Below, piece by piece: positions 7,811-14,199 of a DNA stretch of 14,199 nt (its first letter is position 1; each line of letters opens with the position of its first letter). Below the pieces are notes generated by a model. The model searched no databases, was not told where the DNA came from, and saw nothing but the letters and a program-made list of their open reading frames with translations. Origin of the DNA: a bacterium (GTDB taxonomy: Bacteria; Desulfobacterota; Deferrimicrobia; Deferrimicrobiales; Deferrimicrobiaceae); the NCBI GenBank assembly GCA_020056545.1, contig JAGVHM010000104.1:1-14199 (forward strand), read 5' to 3'. A program made the position numbers and the translations under genes.

Positions 7811-9202
7811 ATGCCTAAATCGCTTCTGATTGCCGACGACGAGGAACTCACCCTATCACTCCTGAAAGAGGTGTTTTCCTCGCAGGATATCCGCCTGTAC
7901 CTTGCGAAATCCGGCAAGGAGGCGATCTCCATCCTGAATCAGACCGACATAGACGTGGTCCTGACGGATTTCATGATGCCGGGGGTGGACGGACTCGGGG
8001 TCCTGGCCCATGCGAAGAGGGCGCACCCGAAGTGCGAGGTCATCATGATGACGGCCTTCGGGACCGTGGAGAACGCGGTGCAGGCCATGAAGCTGGGCGC
8101 GTTCCATTACATCACGAAACCGTTCAAAATCATGGACGTATCCAACCTGGTCGGCCGGGCGCTGGAGCTTGCCAGCATACGGAAAGAGAACATCCACCTT
8201 AAGACGCAGGCGATGCGCCACCACACATTCGACACGATAATCGGAGTGAGCGTGCAGCTCCGGCAGGTTCTGGACCTGGTCCGGAAAGTCGCGGACTCCG
8301 ATTCCACTATCCTTATTCTGGGCGAAAGCGGCACCGGCAAGGAGCTTATAGCGCGGGCGGTCCATTACAACAGCAAGAGGCTGGACCGGATGCTCGTGGC
8401 CGTCAACTGTTCCGCGATCCCGGCCGAGCTGCTCGAAAGCGAGCTTTTCGGGCACGTCAAGGGAGCCTTCACGGGGGCCCACGTCGAGAGGAGCGGCAGG
8501 TTCGAGATGGCCCACCGCGGGACGATCTTCCTCGACGAGATAGCCGAGATGAGCCCTTCCCTCCAGGCGAAATTGCTGCGCGTGCTGCAGGAGCAGTCCT
8601 TCATACCGGTCGGGGGAACGAAGACCGTGAACGTGGACGTCCGCGTCATCGCCGCCACCAACAAGAACCTGGAGAACGAGATCGCGGCGGGACGGTTCCG
8701 GCAGGACCTTTTTTTCCGGCTGAACGTGATCCCCATCCAAATTCCCCCGCTGCGCGAGCGGATCGACGACATCCCCGTTCTGGTCGATCACTTCCTCCAG
8801 AAATGGAACCGCAAGATGGGGCGCCTTGCCATGGGATTCCGGCCCGATGCGATGGAGCTCATGATGCGCTACAAGTGGCCGGGAAACGTCCGGGAGCTGG
8901 AAAACCTGGTCGAGCGCCTTGTCGTGCTGAAATACGAGGGATGGTTCGACGCGGACGACCTGCCGCCGGCCATGCAGCCGAAGGGCCGCGGACCGGTCCC
9001 GAACACCGCGGGGTTCGACCTTGGTGAAGGCGGAATCAATTTCCGTGAAGCGACGGACTCCTTCCAGGACCGCCTCATCACGCAGGCGCTTTCGCTGACG
9101 AAGGGGAACAAAAACAAGGCCGCCAACCTGTTGGGGCTTAAGCGGACAACCCTGCTGGAAATGCTGAAACGGAAGAGGTTGGACTGTCAAATTTCGTCAT
9201 AA
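7811..9202 (+). CDS. NtrC-family sigma-54-dependent response regulator, probable flagellar activator
   Basis: Cytoplasmic DNA-binding activator of 463 residues in the standard three-part layout. Receiver 1-120: acidic pair D9/D10, phosphoacceptor D53 in L-T-D-F-M-M-P-G, T81 and K103. AAA+ domain about 140-375: Walker A G-E-S-G-T-G-K-E at 171-178, the sigma-54-contacting G-A-F-T-G-A at 218-223, Walker B I-F-L-D-E-I at 239-244, R-Q-D-L-F-F-R-L-N at 297-305. Fis-type helix-turn-helix 425-455 (N-K-N-K-A-A-N-L-L-G-L-K-R-T-T-L-L). All catalytic residues are present, so it should open sigma-54 promoters when phosphorylated. No kinase is adjacent, making it an orphan regulator here. It lies between flgM (divergent) and fliA, and a sigma-54 promoter precedes fliA, pointing to an FlrC/FgrM-like flagellar role by inference. 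The ribosome site is weak (CAGGTG, about 12 bases upstream). Confidence 0.92.
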   Translation: MPKSLLIADDEELTLSLLKEVFSSQDIRLYLAKSGKEAISILNQTDIDVVLTDFMMPGVDGLGVLAHAKRAHPKCEVIMMTAFGTVENAVQAMKLGAFHYITKPFKIMDVSNLVGRALELASIRKENIHLKTQAMRHHTFDTIIGVSVQLRQVLDLVRKVADSDSTILILGESGTGKELIARAVHYNSKRLDRMLVAVNCSAIPAELLESELFGHVKGAFTGAHVERSGRFEMAHRGTIFLDEIAEMSPSLQAKLLRVLQEQSFIPVGGTKTVNVDVRVIAATNKNLENEIAAGRFRQDLFFRLNVIPIQIPPLRERIDDIPVLVDHFLQKWNRKMGRLAMGFRPDAMELMMRYKWPGNVRELENLVERLVVLKYEGWFDADDLPPAMQPKGRGPVPNTAGFDLGEGGINFREATDSFQDRLITQALSLTKGNKNKAANLLGLKRTTLLEMLKRKRLDCQISS

Positions 9203-9238
9203 GTATGCCATGACGTCAAATATATGACAGTGCCTGTC
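9186..9238. promoter_or_regulatory. Repeated and dyad elements upstream of fliA, possible activator binding sites
   Basis: GTCAAAT occurs at 9186-9192 (inside the end of the regulator gene) and again at 9215-9221. The second is part of the dyad GTCA-N6-TGAC (9215-9228) and adjoins TGACGTCA (9211-9218). A third small dyad, GACAG-TGC-CTGTC, spans 9226-9238. They lie about 70-120 bp upstream of the sigma-54 promoter, the right distance for enhancer sites of an NtrC-type activator. Binding by the neighbouring regulator is inference. Confidence 0.4.
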
Positions 9239-9305
9239 GTCGATATCCACACTCCCACGTAATTTATTACCGTTACATTTCAGCTGCTTAGATGTTCCCC
9301 TCCTC

Positions 9306-9322
9306 TTGGCATGGCTGTTGCT
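9306..9322 (+). promoter_or_regulatory. Sigma-54 (RpoN) promoter upstream of fliA
   Basis: TTGGCATG-GCTG-TTGCT matches the sigma-54 -24/-12 consensus (TGGCACG-N4-TTGC) with one change in the -24 half. The invariant GG (9308-9309) and GC (9320-9321) are separated by exactly 10 bp. Transcription should begin near 9333, about 40 nt before the fliA ATG at 9373. Confidence 0.75.
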
Positions 9323-9372
9323 GCTCTATTTCTGCCGTACCCCCGTGACGAACCAAAGGAGAGGAGGCGAAT

Positions 9373-10137
9373 ATGGCCCCGAGAGAGGCCGCGACGGCTT
9401 GTGAATACCACGATTACGTTCCTCCGCCGGCAGCGTTCGATAAAGAGGCGCTGGTGGAAGAGTTCATCCCCACGATCAAATACCACGCGGCCCGCATCAA
9501 GATGCGGGTCCCCCCGAATATCGACATGGATGACCTGGTAAGCTCCGGGGTCGTCGGTCTCCTCGACGCGGCCGACCGGTTCGACCCGTCAAGAGGGATC
9601 AAGTTCAAGACCTACGCGGAATTCCGCATCCGCGGAACGATGCTGGACTACCTGCGCGAAATGGATTGGTTCCCCCGCTCCATCCGGCAGTCCTCCACGA
9701 GACTCCGGAATGCCTACTCGCGCCTTGAAGGGCTGCTGGGACGCCCCCCCGAAGAGAATGAAGTAGCCGAGGACCTGGACATAACCGTGGATGAGCTCCA
9801 TAAACGGCTGGCGATGCTGTCCGGCCTGTCGGTCCTCTCCCATGACGAATACCAGGAAGACGGCGACGGATCCGGCATCCAGCGCTTCCTGTGGGAGGCG
9901 GCAAAGGACGAGGCGCGGGAAGAGGAACTGCTTAAGGACCTCAAGGAGGTCCTTGCCAAGTCGATCGACGCACTCCCCCAGAGGGAGAAGCAGCTGATCG
10001 CCCTCTACTACTTCGAGGACCTCACGATGAGGGAAATAGGCGAAATATTCGGCCTCGGAGAGCCGCGGATCTGCCAGTTGCACGCGCAGGCGGTACTTCG
10101 GCTTCGGGGGAAACTGCACAACCAGCTGGAACGTTAG
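9373..10137 (+). CDS. fliA: RNA polymerase sigma factor FliA (sigma-28)
   Basis: Flagellar sigma factor of 254 residues, the usual FliA length, that directs RNA polymerase to late flagellar and chemotaxis promoters. Region 2 spans about 24-95 (D-M-D-D-L-V-S-S-G-V-V-G-L-L-D-A, then F-K-T-Y-A-E-F-R-I-R-G-T-M-L-D-Y-L-R), region 3 about 100-150 (W-F-P-R-S-I-R, later E-V-A-E-D-L-D), region 4 about 197-250 with L-P-Q-R-E-K-Q-L-I-A-L-Y-Y and a helix-turn-helix ending R-I-C-Q-L-H-A-Q-A-V. This Q-L-H-x-Q-A signature separates FliA from SigB/SigF types. The ATG is set by AGGAGG at 9362-9367. A sigma-54 promoter lies upstream, next to an NtrC-type activator gene, so fliA is probably switched on by that regulator and its product held by FlgM. 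It is convergent with rmuC. Confidence 0.95.
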   Translation: MAPREAATACEYHDYVPPPAAFDKEALVEEFIPTIKYHAARIKMRVPPNIDMDDLVSSGVVGLLDAADRFDPSRGIKFKTYAEFRIRGTMLDYLREMDWFPRSIRQSSTRLRNAYSRLEGLLGRPPEENEVAEDLDITVDELHKRLAMLSGLSVLSHDEYQEDGDGSGIQRFLWEAAKDEAREEELLKDLKEVLAKSIDALPQREKQLIALYYFEDLTMREIGEIFGLGEPRICQLHAQAVLRLRGKLHNQLER

Positions 10138-10143
10138 GGAGAC

Positions 10144-10181
10144 GCTTCCGGAGGGGAGACGCCCCTCACCCTTCCGGAAGC
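10144..10181. terminator. Two-part hairpin between convergent fliA and rmuC
   Basis: GCTTCCGGA (10144-10152) pairs perfectly with TCCGGAAGC (10173-10181), and inside it AGGGG (10152-10156) can pair with CCCCT (10162-10166). No U-run follows on either strand. It begins 7 bp after the fliA stop and overlaps the last codons of rmuC, so it may serve as a weak bidirectional terminator or 3'-end stabiliser. Confidence 0.45.
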
Positions 10182-11263
10182 TCCCCCTCCCCGCTCCTGA
10201 GGGCGCCGATCCGCGCCCGGAACCGCTCCACGTCCCTGACGGATTCCATGTACTTCGCCTGGGCGTTGTCCAGGTGTCTTCCGAAAATGCGGAAGTTGTC
10301 CGCGAACCGCTCGAAATCCTTTCCCACCCGCTCCAGCAGGACCTGGATCTCCCGGGTCTTCTGCTCGATCCTGAACCCCCGGAAGGCGAACGCCAGCGCC
10401 TGCAGGTAGGCGTAGAAACTGTTCGGCGAGGTGGGGACCACCTGCAGCCGCAGGAGCTGCTCGTGAAGCGACCGGTCCCGCAAGACCAGATAGTAGACGG
10501 ACTCCGCGGGGACGAAGAGGAAGGCGAAGTCCAGCGTCTTCGGGGGGCGGATGTACTTCGACCGGATCGATTCGGCCTGTGCCAGCACGTCGCGTGCGAA
10601 CGCCTTTTCGTAATCCTTGCGCTGGGCGTCGTCGATCTCCCCTTCCAGCAGCGGCTGTGCGTTCGCCATCGGGAACTTGGCGTCCACGCATACGAACTGG
10701 CTCCTGTCGGGCCGGACGAATATCGCCGCGTCGGCCTTCTCCCCTCCGTCCATCAGGTATTGGAGCTCGAACATCTCCGCATGGTCGCCGAACAGGTCGG
10801 ACAGCATCTGGTTGAGGGTAAGCTCCCCGAAAGCCCCGCGCGCCTTGGGCTGGGTGAGCAGGACGTTCAGCTGGTTGATGTCGCGGGAGAGAAGGACAAC
10901 CTGCCCGGTCGCGGCGGAGAGTTCCTTCAGGTGCCCCGCCACCTGGTCGAACCCCTTGATGTTGCGGTCGGCCGTCTCCGAGAGTTCCCGCGCCACCTCG
11001 CCCTTTATCTCCGACAGCCGCTCCTCAATACGCCGGGAGATGTCGTCCATCCCCTTGAGGATGTTCTCCGACACCTCCTGGCGGATGCGGCCGGACGCAT
11101 CCGTCTGCGCGCGCGCGAGTTCCGATGCGCTCGCCCGCAGTGAGTCGGAGAAGGTCCTCTCCATCCGATCGAGGCGCTCATCGGATGAAGGGGGGCGCCG
11201 AAGTATAACCACCAGCAGCGTAGCCGCGACGGCGACCAGGGTCAGAATCTGGAGTGTTTCCAT
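10166..11263 (-). CDS. rmuC: RmuC family DNA recombination protein
   Basis: Protein of 365 residues related to E. coli RmuC, which limits recombination at short inverted repeats and carries a PD-(D/E)xK-nuclease-like core. Residues 5-21 form an N-terminal membrane helix, 28-125 a long charged coiled coil, and the RmuC domain follows: R-G-A-F-G-E-L-T-L at 142-150, D-A-A-I-F-V-R-P-D at 178-186, V-C-V-D-A-K-F-P-M at 191-199 (D194, A195, K196 as the active-site D-x-K part), D-F-A-F-L-F-V-P-A-E-S at 245-255, and T-S-P-N-S-F-Y-A-Y-L-Q at 278-288. It is shorter than the 475-residue E. coli protein, mainly in the coiled coil. No clear ribosome site precedes the ATG at 11263. The end overlaps a hairpin shared with convergent fliA. 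It has no evident tie to the flagellar or efflux genes beside it. Confidence 0.92.
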   Translation of the reverse strand: METLQILTLVAVAATLLVVILRRPPSSDERLDRMERTFSDSLRASASELARAQTDASGRIRQEVSENILKGMDDISRRIEERLSEIKGEVARELSETADRNIKGFDQVAGHLKELSAATGQVVLLSRDINQLNVLLTQPKARGAFGELTLNQMLSDLFGDHAEMFELQYLMDGGEKADAAIFVRPDRSQFVCVDAKFPMANAQPLLEGEIDDAQRKDYEKAFARDVLAQAESIRSKYIRPPKTLDFAFLFVPAESVYYLVLRDRSLHEQLLRLQVVPTSPNSFYAYLQALAFAFRGFRIEQKTREIQVLLERVGKDFERFADNFRIFGRHLDNAQAKYMESVRDVERFRARIGALRSGEGELPEG

Positions 11264-11310
11264 GTAAGGATAACTATATCAAGAAAACCGGACATCGCCA
11301 CCATCGCGCC

Positions 11311-11333
11311 GGGGATCCGCAAGGCGGATCCCC
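11311..11333. terminator. Strong hairpin after the efflux operon (10-bp perfect stem)
   Basis: GGGGATCCGC-AAG-GCGGATCCCC forms a perfect 10-bp stem with a 3-base loop, 11 nt past the stop of the outer-membrane protein gene. The T-rich stretch TTATTTAT follows it on the plus strand, while the minus-strand side reads GGCGCG. It therefore has intrinsic-terminator shape for plus-strand transcripts and only a hairpin for the efflux operon. Confidence 0.6.
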
Positions 11334-11344
11334 TTATTTATCGA

Positions 11345-12808
11345 TTATTCCGGAGTGTTGTCCTTCCTGTCCAGCCGGGGCTGGAATTCGATGACTTCCA
11401 TGAAGATCCCGGGGATGCTTTCGGCCGGCTGCCACTGTTTCTCCTTTGGCTGCACCGTCGGGCCTTCCTCTCCGAGCGTCCCCTTTACGAGTTCCAGGTT
11501 GACGCGGGCGACGAGGTAATCGCGCCTGGCCCTTGCCAGGTTGCCCTTCGCCTGTATGAGGTTCAGCACGGCGTCCTCCACATCGAGCCTCGTCTTTACG
11601 CCGTATTCGAACCCCTTTTCCGCCAACGCGAGCAGGCGCTCCGCCTGGGACACCGTCCCCGAGAGCGCCTTGACTATCTCCCCCGCCTCGCGCACCGCGT
11701 TCACCGCGTCGCGCGTCTCGAGCGCTATCGCGTCAAGCAGCTTCGCCTCGTCGATCCTGAGCGACGCCTTCTCGCTTTTCGCCTGCGCCACCTTGCCGCG
11801 CGTGCGCAGTCCGTCGAAGATCGGATATGTGAAGAACACCCCCGCCGACCAGACGGTCCCGCTGGCGTCGGAGGTTATCACGTCGAGGTTCCGCCATCCT
11901 ATTCCGCCCTTCAGATCGAGGCGAGGCTTGTCGCCGGCATTGGCGATGGTCACCAGCTCCTGCGATATGTCGATCCGGTGCCGAAGCTCCGATAGCTCGG
12001 GCCGGTTCTTCAGCGCGGCACCGAATGTCTCCTCGTACGTCGGATAGGGGTCGACGGCGGACAGGAGGGTGCCGTTCGCGTCCACCTCCTGCCCCTCGAG
12101 GGCGAGCAGGAACCGCAGCCTCTCCCGCGACGTCCGCACGAGGTTCTCCGTCCGTATGACGTCGGGCCGGGCGTTATCCGCCGCAACCCCGGCGGCGAGG
12201 ACGTCGTAATCGGTGGCGGTCCCCGCGGTGTTCCTCTTGCCGGCCTCGTCGAGGTGCCGGATCTTCTGGTCCAGGTTCTGCCGTGCGATCCCGTTCAAAT
12301 CGCGCGCGAGCAGTATGTCGTAGAAGGAGGCCGTGACGTCACGCGACGTCGACTGGCGGGATAGCCGAATCCGGTCGTCCGCTGCCGAAAACGCGATCCT
12401 CGCCGCCTTGATGCCGGCGCCGATCTGCCCCCACGTGTACAGCGGCTGGGAGATCCCCGCCTCGGCCGAGCGGGTCTCCCGCTCGAGGGGGATGAACCCG
12501 CCGCCGAACGCCTTCTGGCTCTCGTCCCGGTCGCGGGAGAAGGAGGATGTTATTACGACCCGGGGAAGCGCGGCGGCGCGCTCGTCGACATAACGGCCCT
12601 CCACCTGCCTGCGGAACTCGATAGCCTTGCGGATGTCGCGGTTCTTCCCGGACGCAATGGAAAGCGCCTCCTCCAGATTCAGGACCTTGACGGCGTTGTC
12701 AGCCCCCCGGGACGACGGCGGGAAAATAAACCCCGCGGCGAGAAGGAGTACCACGAAGAAGCGATAAACCATCCGCCTTCTCGAAGTCGCTGCGGTTTCC
12801 ATTTTCAT
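11345..12808 (-). CDS. TolC-family outer-membrane efflux protein
   Basis: Outer-membrane channel of 487 residues, the usual TolC/OprM size, acting as exit duct for the RND pump upstream. A basic N-terminus, a hydrophobic stretch about 17-30 and cleavage near S-R-G-A form a signal peptide; no lipobox cysteine follows, unlike OprM. The mature protein holds two OEP repeats: N-L-E-E-A-L-S-I-A-S opening the first, I-S-Q-P-L-Y-T-W-G-Q near its beta part, and in the second A-L-K-N-R-P-E-L-S-E-L followed by F-F-T-Y-P-I-F-D-G-L-R-T-R-G, with long Ala/Glu/Arg helices between. The frame extends to 12865, but AAAGGGGAG at 12820-12812 and the ATGA overlap with the pump gene set the start at 12808. The charged tail after about residue 450 is variable in the family. 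Transported substrates cannot be told from this protein. Confidence 0.9.
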   Translation of the reverse strand: MKMETAATSRRRMVYRFFVVLLLAAGFIFPPSSRGADNAVKVLNLEEALSIASGKNRDIRKAIEFRRQVEGRYVDERAAALPRVVITSSFSRDRDESQKAFGGGFIPLERETRSAEAGISQPLYTWGQIGAGIKAARIAFSAADDRIRLSRQSTSRDVTASFYDILLARDLNGIARQNLDQKIRHLDEAGKRNTAGTATDYDVLAAGVAADNARPDVIRTENLVRTSRERLRFLLALEGQEVDANGTLLSAVDPYPTYEETFGAALKNRPELSELRHRIDISQELVTIANAGDKPRLDLKGGIGWRNLDVITSDASGTVWSAGVFFTYPIFDGLRTRGKVAQAKSEKASLRIDEAKLLDAIALETRDAVNAVREAGEIVKALSGTVSQAERLLALAEKGFEYGVKTRLDVEDAVLNLIQAKGNLARARRDYLVARVNLELVKGTLGEEGPTVQPKEKQWQPAESIPGIFMEVIEFQPRLDRKDNTPE

Positions 12809-14199
12809 GCGCTCCCCTTTCCCCCGGACGGCACGGGAACTCCTGCCCACCGGCGGCGGATCCACTCCCCCAAATCGTCGAGGATCGTGTACACGACCGG
12901 AACGACGAGCAGCGTCAGGAAGGTCGATGTGATAAGCCCCCCGATGACGGCCCGGGCCATGGGCGCCCGCATCTCGGCCCCCGCTCCGAGCGCCAGCGCC
13001 AGCGGCAGCATTCCGAAGATCATCGCGAGCGTCGTCATCATGATGGGCCGCAGCCGGGTGCGCCCCGCGGTTATCACCGCCTCGGCGCGGTCCATCCCCC
13101 TCGACCGCAGCACCTTCGCGTAGTCCACGAGGAGGATCGCGTTCTTGGTGACCAGCCCCATAAGCATGATCAGGCCGATGAGCGACATGATGTTGATCGT
13201 GTCGCCCGTCAGGAAGAGCATCCCCGCCATCCCCACGATGGACAGCGGAAGCGAAAGCATTATCGCGAGCGGGTCGATGAACGATTCGAACTGCGCAGCC
13301 AGGATGAGGTACACGAAGATGACAGCCAGCAACAGCGCCTCCCCCATGTACCCGAACGACTCGACCATGTCCTCGCCCTCGCCGGAGAAGACGACCCGGT
13401 AGCCGGGCGCCAGCTTCATGCGGGAGGCGGCCGCGCGGACCTTGTTCATCGCCTCGCCCAGCGGAAGTCCGTCCAGGTTGGCGGATATGACCACCTGCCG
13501 TGTCAGGTCCTGCCGGTTGATCTCGGAGGGGGTGTTGCTCAAGTCGTAGCTCAACAGCTCGCTTAGCGGAACCAGGCTCATCCCTCCCGTTCCACGATTG
13601 ACCGCCAGCCGCAGCCTCTCGACCTGCGACGGGTCCTGCCGCATCGCCAGCGGAAGCCGGACGCGCACATCCACGGAGTCCCCGTCTTCGTCCTCGTAGG
13701 TGGACACCGCCTGTCCGCCGACCAGGGCTCCGACCGTCCGGACGATGTCGTTGGTGGTGACCCCCAGGTCCGCCGCCCGCGACCGGTCGACCAGAAGGCG
13801 GAACTCCGGGATGTCATGCTCCAGAGTGGCCTCCAGGTCGACGATCCCCGGAATTCGGTACATTTCGTTTTTCAGCTCGGCTGCGTACCGCTTGAGCAGG
13901 GCGATGTCCTCTCCCCTTATATTCACCAGCAGCGGCTTTTCGCCGCTCATCCTGCCCACTTCCACTATGGATGGAAGGATCCCAGGAATAAGCTGAAGGT
14001 CGGCCCGAACCTTGCGCTGGAGCTGGTCCTGCTGCTGCTTGCGGTCCTTCTTCTCCACCAGCTTGACGTACACCATCCCGTCCCGCACCGTGGCCGATTC
14101 GCCCGCGCCGACAGTCGCATAGGTGTGCTTCACCTCCGGCATCTTCCGCAAGCCCGCAAGAATGGCGTCGAGGCGACTGCGCGTCTCGTCTATCGAGGC
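12805..14199 (-). CDS. RND efflux transporter, C-terminal part (runs off the right edge)
   Basis: The final 464 residues of an inner-membrane proton-driven RND pump of the HAE1/AcrB type; the full protein should be near 1,040 residues. The visible part starts in the periplasmic porter region (D-E-T-R-S-R-L-D-A-I-L then P-E-V), includes docking and porter segments to about 280, then five membrane helices: about 286-304, 310-330, 337-358, 386-406 and 416-440. Family marks are F-V-Y-L-I-L-A-A-Q-F-E-S-F at 295-307, G-L-V-T-K-N-A-I-L-L-V-D-Y at 348-360 with K352 at the place of the AcrB proton-relay lysine K940, T-R-L-R-P-I-M-M-T-T at 381-390, and M-R-A-P-M-A-R-A-V-I-G-G at 410-421. The lysine favours multidrug-type HAE1 over heavy-metal pumps. 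The stop overlaps the start of the outer-membrane protein gene as ATGA. A membrane-fusion protein is expected upstream, outside the window. Confidence 0.92.
   Translation of the reverse strand, partial: ASIDETRSRLDAILAGLRKMPEVKHTYATVGAGESATVRDGMVYVKLVEKKDRKQQQDQLQRKVRADLQLIPGILPSIVEVGRMSGEKPLLVNIRGEDIALLKRYAAELKNEMYRIPGIVDLEATLEHDIPEFRLLVDRSRAADLGVTTNDIVRTVGALVGGQAVSTYEDEDGDSVDVRVRLPLAMRQDPSQVERLRLAVNRGTGGMSLVPLSELLSYDLSNTPSEINRQDLTRQVVISANLDGLPLGEAMNKVRAAASRMKLAPGYRVVFSGEGEDMVESFGYMGEALLLAVIFVYLILAAQFESFIDPLAIMLSLPLSIVGMAGMLFLTGDTINIMSLIGLIMLMGLVTKNAILLVDYAKVLRSRGMDRAEAVITAGRTRLRPIMMTTLAMIFGMLPLALALGAGAEMRAPMARAVIGGLITSTFLTLLVVPVVYTILDDLGEWIRRRWAGVPVPSGGKGSA
12812..12820 (-). promoter_or_regulatory. 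Ribosome binding site deciding the outer-membrane protein start at 12808
   Basis: AAAGGGGAG lies within the 3' end of the pump gene just before the ATG at 12808, supporting translation from 12808 rather than from the longer frame beginning at 12865. Confidence 0.6.

Noticed and set aside
7856..9190. Long open frame of 444 codons on the minus strand opposite the response regulator
   Set aside because: It lies wholly opposite a complete NtrC-type gene with all motifs; its translation has no recognisable domain and reflects the high GC content.
10274..11143. 289-codon plus-strand frame opposite rmuC
   Set aside because: It is a shadow of a clear RmuC coding frame; the translation is rich in E, L, V and R without motifs.

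Overview
The window looks like chromosomal DNA of a GC-rich, Gram-negative, flagellated bacterium. The support is lipoprotein signals, an RND pump with a TolC-type outer-membrane partner, an FliA/FlgM sigma-28 pair and a sigma-54-dependent response regulator with a matching -24/-12 promoter. A Geobacter-like deltaproteobacterium (Desulfobacterota in the broad sense) is the best guess from this mix, but nothing here fixes the taxon. No rRNA, tRNA, CRISPR array, insertion sequence or phage gene was seen.

Left part, minus strand (about 3578 down to 1): a small exported probable lipoprotein, a 581-residue lipoprotein made of two different periplasmic-binding-protein domains (PstS-like then PhnD-like), and the N-terminal 382 residues of a membrane sensor histidine kinase that runs off the left edge. 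The last two overlap by ATGA. The set reads as a ligand-sensing system in which binding proteins may feed a kinase. The kinase sensor domain carries four clustered cysteines.

Middle left, plus strand (3717-5971): two fold-type-I PLP aminotransferases, a class I/II aspartate/aromatic-type enzyme and HisC, again coupled by ATGA. They diverge from the sensor cluster across a 138-bp AT-richer gap with candidate promoters in both directions.

Middle (5993-10137): on the minus strand come FlgM, a small zincin metallopeptidase and an unrecognised 314-residue protein with a CBM-like tail. On the plus strand, divergent from flgM, come an NtrC-type activator with an intact GAFTGA motif and then fliA. 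A near-consensus sigma-54 promoter lies before fliA, with repeated elements upstream that could be activator sites. A sigma-28-like promoter lies before flgM. Together these suggest a compact flagellar switch: activator plus sigma-54 turns on fliA, and FliA turns on its own anti-sigma factor.

Right part, minus strand (14199 down to 10166): the C-terminal 464 residues of an RND (HAE1-type) transporter running off the right edge, a TolC-family outer-membrane protein overlapping it by ATGA, a strong hairpin, then rmuC, convergent with fliA.

Most of the window is ordinary core genome. The parts that deserve attention are the tandem-binding-protein/kinase cluster and the flgM-activator-fliA regulatory block.
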